From contig JAGNOY010000166.1 of the NCBI GenBank assembly GCA_017989935.1, positions 1 to 5,437 of the forward strand: a stretch of 5,437 nt of DNA, read 5' to 3'. A model generated the notes under the pieces. That model was not told where the DNA came from. It worked only from the letters and a program-made list of their open reading frames with translations, and searched no databases. Positions 1 to 5,415 of this stretch are shown piece by piece. A program made the translations under genes and the position numbers. Position 1 is the first letter of the stretch. Every line of letters starts with the position of its first letter. This stretch comes from Chitinophagaceae bacterium (GTDB lineage: Bacteria > Bacteroidota > Bacteroidia > Chitinophagales > Chitinophagaceae).

Positions 1-237
1 ATCTTGAAGTGTTTTTAATACATCATCAACAAGTACGCATTGATCAGAAATATGATACTTCACATCGTCGATGATAGCATAAGAAGCACCAGCATTGAGC
101 GCTTGTTCAGCAAATTGATTCCCGTCAAAATTTTCTCCTTTTAAGGCAAAATAAAGATCTCCAGGTTGAAGTTTTCGTGTATCGGTTTGCACCGAAGGAT
201 GCGCTAAATAAAGGGCATAAAGGTCTTCTATCTTCAT
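1..237 (-). CDS. murF: MurF, UDP-MurNAc-tripeptide:D-Ala-D-Ala ligase (5' part only)
   Basis: This is the N-terminal 79 codons of a leftward gene that runs off the left edge without a stop. MurF acts in the cytoplasm and uses ATP to add D-Ala-D-Ala to UDP-MurNAc-tripeptide, the last soluble step of peptidoglycan precursor synthesis. The reading begins MKIEDLYALYLAHPSVQTDT. It carries the N-terminal Mur-ligase signature: DTRK at residues 19-22, FALKGENFDGNQFA at 30-43, the GASYAIID segment at 50-57 and VDDVLKTLQD at 70-79. In the family this domain binds the UDP-sugar end of the substrate. The ATP-binding and ligase domains, which define the enzyme fully, lie outside the window. ATG at 237 is the natural start: it lies about 22 nt downstream of the start point predicted from a strong promoter match, and the homology begins there. 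MurE is the main alternative, but the FALKG/VDDVLKTLQ pattern fits Bacteroidota MurF better. Confidence 0.9.
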   Translation of the reverse strand, partial: MKIEDLYALYLAHPSVQTDTRKLQPGDLYFALKGENFDGNQFAEQALNAGASYAIIDDVKYHISDQCVLVDDVLKTLQD

Positions 238-259
238 GGGGTAAATATAGAAAAGTTTT

Positions 260-292
260 TTTGCAGCAAATATATTATTCCATTTAACTTTA
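260..292 (+). promoter_or_regulatory. candidate promoter for the beta-barrel gene
   Basis: TTTG at 260-263 and TAACTTTA at 285-292 are separated by 21 nt. This is one base short of the perfect TAnnTTTG -7 element. The start point would fall near 299, giving a leader of fewer than 10 nt before ATG 308. It interleaves with the murF promoter on the other strand, so both could hardly be occupied at once. It is the weaker match of the two. Confidence 0.4.
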
Positions 293-298
293 CTCAAA
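267..298 (-). promoter_or_regulatory. murF promoter, Bacteroidota -33/-7 type
   Basis: Read on the minus strand, TTTG (plus 295-298) is followed after exactly 20 nt by TATATTTG (plus 267-274). This matches the Bacteroidota primary-sigma consensus of TTG, about 17-23 nt, then TAnnTTTG. The predicted start of transcription is near 260, leaving a leader of about 22 nt before the murF ATG at 237. It overlaps the rightward promoter candidate at 260-292. The call rests on motif match and position only. Confidence 0.65.
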
Positions 299-307
299 GT
301 TCTGTAT

Positions 308-967
308 ATGAGATTCTTATTTACTATGTTTCTTGCGGTGCTATTTCATGAAACACTATTTGCCAAAATTGGACTGCAACAAAATTCCCAGCTCAATCGG
401 TACTATTATCGTGAATATCGAGGCTTCGATCCTGAGAATTTAATCTTTGGTGGAAATCTAGGCATGGATTTTATCAGAGAAAAAGATAGTATTTACAAAA
501 CAAGCGAAAGTGGTTATTCGATTTTTGTTACTCCTACCATAGGTTATAGATTCGGACGTGTTCAAGCAGGATTTAATGGTGGATATAGTTTCACACATGT
601 TAACATTCGATACATTAATTTTATTACCAAAGGAGAAGAAAGATACCTACTCAATTCTTCCAATTATTCACTTTCATTGTTTGCTCGATTATTTTTTTTC
701 AGAGGTGTATTTGTACATGCCGAACCCGAAATAAATTTATTTAACCAATGGCAATATTCAATTGATTATTTCGGTACCGGAAAAAGAAAATACACTGCCA
801 CTCGAATCAAAGTGCCAGCCTTACTAGTAGGACTTGGCTTCGTAATTCCCATCGGCGAAAGAGTTGGATTTATTGTACAAGGATTATACGATGTACTTCA
901 AAAACCAAATTCGCCCTACTCAGGATTACCCATAATCCGAGGTGGCTTTAATATTGGCATGTACTAA
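308..967 (+). CDS. putative outer-membrane beta-barrel protein, unknown function
   Basis: The 219-aa product begins with a likely Sec signal peptide (MRFLFTMFLAVLFHETLFA, cleavage around A19/K20). The mature part is built of alternating hydrophobic and polar strands rich in Tyr, Phe and Gly, for example SIFVTPTIGYRFGRVQAGFN at 71-90, YSLSLFARLFFFRGVFVHAE at 120-139, ALLVGLGFVIPI at 171-182 and RVGFIVQGLYDV at 185-196. It ends GGFNIGMY, with an aromatic last residue as in the C-terminal beta-signal used for outer-membrane barrel insertion. The length suits a barrel of about 8-10 strands. I do not recognise a named family, and PorP/SprF motifs are not evident. The start is the first ATG after a promoter-like site; there is no Shine-Dalgarno, which is normal for this phylum. 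The next gene starts 32 nt after the stop, so co-transcription is possible. Barrel topology is inferred from composition and pattern, not from a recognised domain. Confidence 0.75.
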   Translation: MRFLFTMFLAVLFHETLFAKIGLQQNSQLNRYYYREYRGFDPENLIFGGNLGMDFIREKDSIYKTSESGYSIFVTPTIGYRFGRVQAGFNGGYSFTHVNIRYINFITKGEERYLLNSSNYSLSLFARLFFFRGVFVHAEPEINLFNQWQYSIDYFGTGKRKYTATRIKVPALLVGLGFVIPIGERVGFIVQGLYDVLQKPNSPYSGLPIIRGGFNIGMY

Positions 968-999
968 TAAATTTTATTCACCCAACGCTTATCAAGATA

Positions 1000-1578
1000 A
1001 TGAATCCTAAAGTAGAATGGTTTTTCAACAAAAATACCCCATGGCAAGAAGAATATAAACTCTTAAGAACCTTAGTACTTAGTTGCGACCTCAATGAAGA
1101 GTTAAAATGGGGATGCCCTTGTTACACTTTACAATCAAATAATATTGTCTTGATTCATGGCTTTAAAAACTATTGTGCTTTATTGTTTATGCAAGGAGCT
1201 TTAATTAAAGACACAAAAGGAATTTTAGTGCAACAAACTGAAAATGTGCAGGCTGCAAGACAAATTAGATTTACAAATGTTCAAGAAATTTTGAAAAACA
1301 AAAGCACCATCTTGAATTACCTAAAACAAGCAATAGCAATTGACAAAGCTGGGTTAAAAGTCGAATTAAAAAAAACAACCGAGTTTAATATGCCCGCTGA
1401 ATTTAAACAAGTTCTTGATGAAATGCCAGCACTTCAAACTGCTTTTAAATCCCTTACACCAGGTCGACAAAGAGCTTACTTACTTTATTTTTCTTCGGCT
1501 AAACAAGCAAAAACTCGGGAATCACGAATTGAAAAATACATTCAACAAATACTCGACGGAAAAGGCTTAGAAGATTAA
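1000..1578 (+). CDS. DUF1801 (YdhG-like) + YdeI/OmpD-associated family protein
   Basis: The 192-aa protein has two recognisable parts. Residues 1-115 resemble the DUF1801/YdhG-like domain, with the typical core EELKWGCPCYTL (33-44) followed by NIVLIHGFKNYCALLFMQGALIKD (48-71). Residues 130-188 resemble the YdeI/OmpD-associated (bacteriocin-protection-like) domain, with LTPGRQRAYLLYFSSAKQAK (152-171) and TRESRIEKYIQQILDGKG (172-189). This two-domain order is common in Bacteroidota. No signal peptide or membrane segment is visible, so it is expected to be cytosolic. Biochemical function is not established for the family; the names come from distant proteobacterial relatives linked to cationic peptide or bacteriocin resistance, which should not be transferred here. 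Start ATG 1000 lies 32 nt after the preceding stop and no separate promoter is evident, so read-through from the upstream gene is plausible. The functional link to that gene is unknown. Confidence 0.85.
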   Translation: MNPKVEWFFNKNTPWQEEYKLLRTLVLSCDLNEELKWGCPCYTLQSNNIVLIHGFKNYCALLFMQGALIKDTKGILVQQTENVQAARQIRFTNVQEILKNKSTILNYLKQAIAIDKAGLKVELKKTTEFNMPAEFKQVLDEMPALQTAFKSLTPGRQRAYLLYFSSAKQAKTRESRIEKYIQQILDGKGLED

Positions 1579-1682
1579 TTAAATCTGATCCTACTTTATT
1601 TTACTATCAACTTGAAGATAAAATCAAAATTCAAAACTTTTTCTTTTAATAAATTAAATTTTGACAACTCAAAATACATCCT

Positions 1683-2141
1683 ATGCCTAGCCAACAACTG
1701 CCTGCAACCAGATTTAATATACGTGTATATGGATTATGGATTCACCAAAATTGTATTCTTGTAAGTGACGAAAGATTAGGAGAATTTTGCTTTACCAAAT
1801 TTCCCGGGGGCGGCTTAGAATATGGCGAAGGATTAATAGATGGCTTAATCAGAGAATGGCAAGAAGAATTAAATACGAAAATCGAAATCCTTGAACACTT
1901 CTATACGACCGATTTTTTTCAAGAATCAGCTTTCCATCCCAACACCCAAATCATTAGCATCTATTATAAAGTAAGGCCATTGTATGAACCTAAAATTCCC
2001 ATTCATATTCATCCACAAAAATATTTATTTCTAGGTCATGAAGAATGCTATTTCAGATGGATTCCTCTTGCTCAGTTATCATCTTCTCACATGACCTTGC
2101 CCATCGATAAAATTGTCGTTGATAAGTTAGTAAATCATTAA
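1683..2141 (+). CDS. Nudix hydrolase family protein
   Basis: The 152-aa protein has the Nudix fold signature. Nudix enzymes hydrolyse nucleoside diphosphates linked to another moiety, using divalent metal. The Nudix box runs from G43 to T65: G43, five residues, E49, seven residues, R57-E58-W-Q-E61-E62-L-N-T. The metal-binding glutamates (E58, E61, E62) and the arginine are intact. The usual Gly near the end of the box is Asn64 and the following hydrophobic residue is Thr65. The box is preceded by FCFTKFPGGGLEYGEG (35-50) and the N-terminus contains FNIRVYGLWI (11-20), a strand typical of a Bacteroidota Nudix subgroup. Substrate cannot be predicted. It is cytosolic, with no signal peptide. It is separated from the upstream gene by 104 bp of very AT-rich DNA with only a poor promoter match (TAAATTTTG, 1655-1663, spacing off by one), so its transcription unit is uncertain. 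Confidence 0.9.
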   Translation: MPSQQLPATRFNIRVYGLWIHQNCILVSDERLGEFCFTKFPGGGLEYGEGLIDGLIREWQEELNTKIEILEHFYTTDFFQESAFHPNTQIISIYYKVRPLYEPKIPIHIHPQKYLFLGHEECYFRWIPLAQLSSSHMTLPIDKIVVDKLVNH

Positions 2142-2185
2142 ATCTTTAACTTTTAAGTCAAAAAAGTTACAAGCTTATTTTTTGT

Positions 2186-2193
2186 TACCTTTG
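2186..2193 (+). promoter_or_regulatory. -7 promoter element of the T9SS-exported protein gene
   Basis: TACCTTTG matches the Bacteroidota -7 consensus TAnnTTTG perfectly. The start point would be near 2200, giving a leader of about 15 nt before ATG 2215. No TTG sits at the right distance upstream; the region 2160-2170 is an A-run followed by GTTAC, so the -33 half is weak. The element lies inside the extended reading frame starting at TTG 2182, which argues that frame is not translated from there. Confidence 0.55.
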
Positions 2194-2214
2194 TCGACCT
2201 TACTTTTTGTAATT

Positions 2215-4842
2215 ATGAAAACATCTACCCTTGTTTTTTGTATTATTACTATGCTTACATTTCAGTCCTTCGGTCAATGTGGCATCACAATAAACACCTT
2301 CCCATATATTCAAGGTTTTGAAACCAACACTGGCAATTGGGTATCAGGAGGCACTGCAAATGACTGGGCTTGGGGTGCACCCAATAAAGGATATATTCAA
2401 ACAGCAGGTGGAGGAAATAAATGTTTTGTCACAGGTGGCTTAAATGGCAATACCTATAATTTAGGTGAAAAATCTTATGTAACAAGCCCCTGCTTTGATT
2501 TCACTAATTTAACTTACCCGCATATCAGCTTCAAAATATATTGGGAATCTGAAGAATCATTTGATGGCACTTGTTTTCAATACTCTACCAATAATGGTAG
2601 TACATGGTTAAATGTTGGCACTAGCTCAGATCCCGTGAATTGCCTCAATCAAAATTGGTTTAACAGTTCAAACATTACCTATCTAAGTACACTTGCTAAT
2701 CCAAAACAAGGTTGGTCCGGCTCTCAATTTTCTAGCGGAAGTTGCTCGAGCGGAAATGGCTCAAATGGCTGGGTTACTGCCTCACATTGTTTGTCTAACC
2801 TTGCTGGCTTACCTTCTGTGCAATTTAGATTTGCCTTTGGTGCGGGCACTTTCTGTAATGATTTTGATGGCGTAGCCTTCGATGATATCAAGATCGAAAA
2901 CGCCCCACCAAATGATGCTAACTTTTCCTACAACTGCACGAATGCTGTTTTAGGCTATCAGTTCAATAATACGTCTACGATGTGCCCAGATGTGTATACA
3001 TGGAATTTTGGCGACCCTGCCTCCGGTGCAAATAATTTCAGCAATGCTGCAAACCCAAATCATATATTTTCAGCACCAGGTACTTATCAAGTAAGTCTAA
3101 CAACTTCAGGGCCTTGCAATGCGCCGTCTACCATGACTAAAACAATCACCACCATCAGTGCTTTGTTTCAATCTACAACTCCTACTTGTAATGGAGGCCT
3201 CGGCTCAATTACAATGACGGCAAGCACCGTTAACTTCGGATTAAATTATTTATTACTACCCAACAATACCACTAATACTACAGGATCTTTCACCGGCTTA
3301 ACCGCAGGTAACTATACTGTGAGTGCCACCGATGCTGGCAATTGTTCAATCACCTCTGTTATAAATATTAACCCAAACACACCTATCATCTGGACTAATT
3401 TTATTATCAAACAAATTGATTGTAACGGTGCTAATGATGGAAAAATTGAGGCTTTGGCCAATGGAGGCAATGGCACTTTTACCTATAATCTTCAACCTGG
3501 GAATGTGACAATAACAAATGGTTTATTTCAATCGCTTATCCCAGGTACATATACGGTTACAGCCACAGATGCTAATTCATGTACCTTAACTAGCTTAGTA
3601 AACATCACAGAACCTCCTCTAATTACACAAGTCAGTTTAACCTCAGACAATGTACTTTGTCATGGAGGAAATTCGGGTAAGATTGTCGCCTTATTTACTG
3701 GAGGAAATAGCTCTATAGTCTATACCTTGTTGCCGCAAGGAAGTGCTAACAACAATGGGGTTTTTACAGGATTACTTGCTGGCATATATACCGTGGTAGC
3801 TTCTGATGCAAATAATTGTTTTAAAACAACTGTGATTAATTTGACTGAACCACCAAGCTTAGTGGTAGATGCAATAAATATTATACAACCTGATTGCAAT
3901 CCAAATAATAATGGCAAAATAACAGTGATGGCAAGCGGAGGTACTTCACCTTACCAATTCAGTTTAGGTACAACTTTTTTTAATTCAAATTTATTTACTG
4001 GATTAACTTCAAATACTTACACTGTTACGGTTAAAGACGCAAACAATTGCTCCATCACCTCAAGTGCTACATTACTTAGTAAAGATGCACCTATATTTAA
4101 TCAGCCAATCACACAAGCTACTTCTTGTATTCAGAGCACCGATGGCAAACTCGAAATTACGGCAACAAGCACGGCGGGTATAACTGGTTATGCTATTTCT
4201 CCTGGAGGCTCTTCGTCTGTAAATGGTCTATTCAATAATTTAGCGGCAGGCATCTATACCATCACTGCCACAGATGCAACACTTTGTAGCAACACAACTG
4301 CAATCACCATTGCTTCACCAGAAGCAATCATCATCACCAATATTACGTTTACAAATGACAGTTGTGGCAACAATACGAACAAATTGCAAGTGACAGCCAT
4401 AGGTGGCACTGGTTCTAAAACTTTTACCATGCAGCCGGGTAATTACAATTCGCCAACTGGTTATTTTCAACAACTTAAAGCAGGCAAATATTTTATTACA
4501 GCCATCGACGCCAATCAATGTACAGCAACCAATCAAGTAACTATTCCTGAGAAAAATTGTTGCAGTGAATTATTTATCCCATCAGCCTTTTCGCCCAACC
4601 AAGATTTATTAAACGACGAATTAAAAATTGTGAATGCTTATGGTATTGAACTTAAAGATTTCATGATTTTCAATCGTTGGGGAAGTGTAATTTTCAAAAC
4701 AAATGTTGTCGAAAATAGCTGGGATGGTAAATACAAAACAACGCCTGCCGAAATTGGCACCTACTTTTATTTAATCAAATATAAATGCCTTGCCGACGGA
4801 CTTGAACATACCCTCAAAGGCGATTTTCTTTTGATAAGATAA
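2215..4842 (+). CDS. T9SS type B-sorted secreted protein: MAM-like, PKD and six SprB-like repeats
   Basis: The 875-aa product is predicted to be exported across the inner membrane by Sec and across the outer membrane by the type IX system, ending up on the surface or released. Order of parts: signal peptide 1-20 (cleavage near G20/Q21); a cysteine-containing MAM/jelly-roll-like domain 32-229 ending FDDIKIENAPP; a PKD domain 230-315 with YTWNFGDP (261-268) and HIFSAPGTYQVSLT (283-296); six SprB-like repeats 316-779; and the gliding-associated type B sorting domain 781-875, with FIPSAFSPNQDLLNDEL, FMIFNRWGSVIF, WDGKYK and GTYFYLIKYKC. Such proteins commonly serve as adhesins or matrix or gliding-surface proteins; the ligand is unknown. 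At 875 aa it is much smaller than SprB itself. ATG 2215 is chosen over TTG 2182 because the signal peptide begins there and a -7 element covers the upstream start. No PorP/SprF partner follows it in this window. Composition is Asn-, Thr- and Gly-rich, as usual for this class. Confidence 0.92.
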   Translation: MKTSTLVFCIITMLTFQSFGQCGITINTFPYIQGFETNTGNWVSGGTANDWAWGAPNKGYIQTAGGGNKCFVTGGLNGNTYNLGEKSYVTSPCFDFTNLTYPHISFKIYWESEESFDGTCFQYSTNNGSTWLNVGTSSDPVNCLNQNWFNSSNITYLSTLANPKQGWSGSQFSSGSCSSGNGSNGWVTASHCLSNLAGLPSVQFRFAFGAGTFCNDFDGVAFDDIKIENAPPNDANFSYNCTNAVLGYQFNNTSTMCPDVYTWNFGDPASGANNFSNAANPNHIFSAPGTYQVSLTTSGPCNAPSTMTKTITTISALFQSTTPTCNGGLGSITMTASTVNFGLNYLLLPNNTTNTTGSFTGLTAGNYTVSATDAGNCSITSVININPNTPIIWTNFIIKQIDCNGANDGKIEALANGGNGTFTYNLQPGNVTITNGLFQSLIPGTYTVTATDANSCTLTSLVNITEPPLITQVSLTSDNVLCHGGNSGKIVALFTGGNSSIVYTLLPQGSANNNGVFTGLLAGIYTVVASDANNCFKTTVINLTEPPSLVVDAINIIQPDCNPNNNGKITVMASGGTSPYQFSLGTTFFNSNLFTGLTSNTYTVTVKDANNCSITSSATLLSKDAPIFNQPITQATSCIQSTDGKLEITATSTAGITGYAISPGGSSSVNGLFNNLAAGIYTITATDATLCSNTTAITIASPEAIIITNITFTNDSCGNNTNKLQVTAIGGTGSKTFTMQPGNYNSPTGYFQQLKAGKYFITAIDANQCTATNQVTIPEKNCCSELFIPSAFSPNQDLLNDELKIVNAYGIELKDFMIFNRWGSVIFKTNVVENSWDGKYKTTPAEIGTYFYLIKYKCLADGLEHTLKGDFLLIR
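3160..4551 (+). repeat. six tandem SprB-like protein repeats (74-80 aa each)
   Basis: Six degenerate repeats are encoded at about 3160-3381, 3382-3618, 3619-3858, 3859-4095, 4096-4326 and 4327-4551. The shared pattern is a Cys near the start (CNGG/CNGAND/CHGGNSG), a GKI strand, usually GG, a middle Tyr/Phe-rich strand, NGxFxxLxAGxYTVxATDANxC, then a strand often ending in EPP. The paired cysteines in each repeat (residues 325/377, 403/456, 482/535, 561/612, 638/691, 717/769 of the 875-aa protein) are 51-53 residues apart. The repeats are diverged at DNA level, so this is an old array rather than a recent expansion. Confidence 0.88.
4555..4842 (+). other. T9SS type B sorting domain (gliding motility-associated C-terminal domain)
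   Basis: The last 95 codons form the C-terminal sorting domain: CCSELFIPSAFSPNQDLLND, then LKDFMIFNRWGSVIFK, NSWDGKYK, IGTYFYLIKYKC and the end KGDFLLIR. In the family this region directs passage through the T9SS outer-membrane translocon, and type B signals generally depend on a PorP/SprF-like partner. It starts directly after the last SprB-like repeat with no linker. Confidence 0.92.
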
Positions 4843-4883
4843 GTAGTTTTATCATTTAATCTTTCTCTTAAAATTAATCATTT

Positions 4884-5021
4884 GGGCGTGCCTTATTAGG
4901 TTGTTGTGATACAACTTACCGAATAATTGATTTCAACCTAACAAGGCCGGGCTATTGCTGCAATCCTGTCCTCGTTTTGAAGAACGAGGACAGGGATTTC
5001 CGCGACTATCCCTCACGCAGG
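4884..5021. ncRNA. three-way-junction structured element, possible ncRNA or dispersed palindromic repeat
   Basis: A closing stem GCGTG (4886-4890) with CACGC (5014-5018) encloses two arms. Arm 1 pairs 4890-4903 with 4934-4947, 13 of 14 positions matching, and may hold a nested GTTGT/ACAAC hairpin (4903-4907 with 4911-4915). G4890 is shared between closing stem and arm 1, so the junction is tight. Arm 2 has a perfect 12-bp stem, CCTGTCCTCGTT (4965-4976) with AACGAGGACAGG (4983-4994), loop TTGAAG, extended outward by AAT/ATT, GC/GC, TA/TA and GGG/CCC (4949-4951 with 5010-5012). There is no T-tract, so it is not a simple terminator. The flanking words (GGGCGTGCC, CCGGGCTAT, ATCCCTCACGC) resemble, from memory, a recurring intergenic element in Bacteroidota genomes whose name I cannot give. 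Strand and function are unknown. The single arm 1 mismatch (A4895/C4942) becomes G-U in minus-strand RNA. Confidence 0.55.
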
Positions 5022-5040
5022 CTCCTGTGAATCATTCAAA

Positions 5041-5069
5041 TAGGTAATGCTTATCCGTTAAGCTACCTA
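5041..5069. repeat. bulged 11-bp hairpin
   Basis: TAGGTA (5041-5046) pairs with TACCTA (5064-5069), stacked on GCTTA (5049-5053) with TAAGC (5059-5063). There is a 2-nt bulge on the left side and a 5-nt loop TCCGT. No T-run follows on either strand, so it is not an obvious terminator. Role unknown. Confidence 0.5.
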
Positions 5070-5138
5070 ACGAAACTAATAAACTCAGAAGTCATCTATC
5101 TAATACCAAAATATTAAAAAAATCTTCATAGAATATAC

Positions 5139-5298
5139 GGCCTAAGATTCGAGGCAGCTAAAAATATTGAAATCGAAGCCAAACTTTTATCCACTGTTTG
5201 AACACAAACGAATGTTGCTATATGGAGAAAATCATTAAGTGCGAGTTTGGATAAAAGTGGCGTAGATGAAATTATTTTTATGACAAGAATCTTCAGCC
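5139..5298. repeat. 160-bp nested imperfect inverted repeat, MITE-like or dispersed repeat
   Basis: Four paired blocks occur in nested order: GGC and AAGATTC (5139-5141, 5144-5150) with GAATCTT and GCC (5287-5293, 5296-5298); TAAAAATA (5159-5166) with TATTTTTA (5273-5280); ATC (5172-5174) with GAT (5265-5267); and GCCA plus CTTTTATCCA (5178-5181, 5184-5193) with TGGATAAAAG plus TGGC (5248-5261), the last a 14-bp match with a 2-nt bulge. The central loop contains a small GTTTG/CAAAC hairpin (5196-5200 with 5205-5209). This suits a small non-autonomous mobile element or a structured intergenic repeat. I see no flanking target-site duplication that I can defend. Confidence 0.5.
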
Positions 5299-5307
5299 TA
5301 GACTTTT

Positions 5308-5342
5308 TGTTCAACTTTTGCGTCATGGCAAAAGTGGAAAAA
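5308..5342. repeat. hairpin adjoining the large inverted repeat
   Basis: ACTTTTGC (5314-5321) pairs perfectly with GCAAAAGT (5328-5335) around the 6-nt loop GTCATG. After one mismatch the stem extends with TTC (5310-5312) against GAA (5337-5339), and more loosely into the T-run at 5304-5308. It begins 10 bp after the 160-bp inverted repeat and may be part of the same unit. Confidence 0.5.
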
Positions 5343-5382
5343 CATTAGGGTATCTTTTCAGATAATCATAAAATAGGTTGTA

Positions 5383-5415
5383 TAAAAAAAGGTTCAAACC
5401 AATTGGTTCAAACCT
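5383..5415 (-). terminator. rho-independent terminator of a leftward gene beyond the right edge
   Basis: In minus-strand RNA the stem AGGUUUGAACC / GGUUUGAACCU (plus 5390-5415) forms 11 pairs including two tandem G-U wobbles, with loop AAUU. Seven U residues follow directly (plus A-tract 5384-5390, one A shared with the stem). Read rightward the same two positions are C/A mismatches and no T-tract follows, so orientation is clear. It implies a leftward gene whose stop lies within or just beyond 5416-5437. Confidence 0.75.

Noticed and set aside
1655..1663. Possible -7 promoter element before the Nudix gene (TAAATTTTG)
   Set aside because: Three rather than two bases separate TA and TTTG and there is no suitably spaced TTG upstream.
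2263..2286. Possible lipobox near the end of the signal peptide (SFGQC)
   Set aside because: The residue before Cys is Gln, not Gly/Ala/Ser, and the protein has a T9SS sorting domain, so a Sec signal cleaved before or near Gln21 fits better.
2693..2875. 60-codon plus-strand frame
   Set aside because: Lies inside the secreted protein gene in another frame; no protein features of its own.
3720..3917. 65-codon minus-strand frame
   Set aside because: Antisense shadow of the SprB-like repeats.
4315..4536. 73-codon minus-strand frame
   Set aside because: Antisense shadow of the last SprB-like repeat.
4834..4860. Possible terminator after the secreted protein gene (GATAA/TTATC)
   Set aside because: Only five A-T-rich pairs, overlapping the stop codon, with no clean T-run; too weak to call.
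4884..5069. tRNA, riboswitch or CRISPR-like content
   Set aside because: No cloverleaf with T-loop or anticodon arm, no regularly spaced repeats, and the position is downstream of a gene rather than in a leader.
5126..5326. 66-codon minus-strand frame beginning MTQKLNKKSRLKI
   Set aside because: It spans the nested inverted repeat almost exactly, has no promoter, domain or normal composition, and similar spurious proteins are commonly called on Bacteroidota intergenic repeats.
5391..5414. Two direct copies of GGTTCAAACC separated by AATT
   Set aside because: Fully explained as the two arms of the leftward terminator hairpin with wobble pairs; no sign of an att site or operator.
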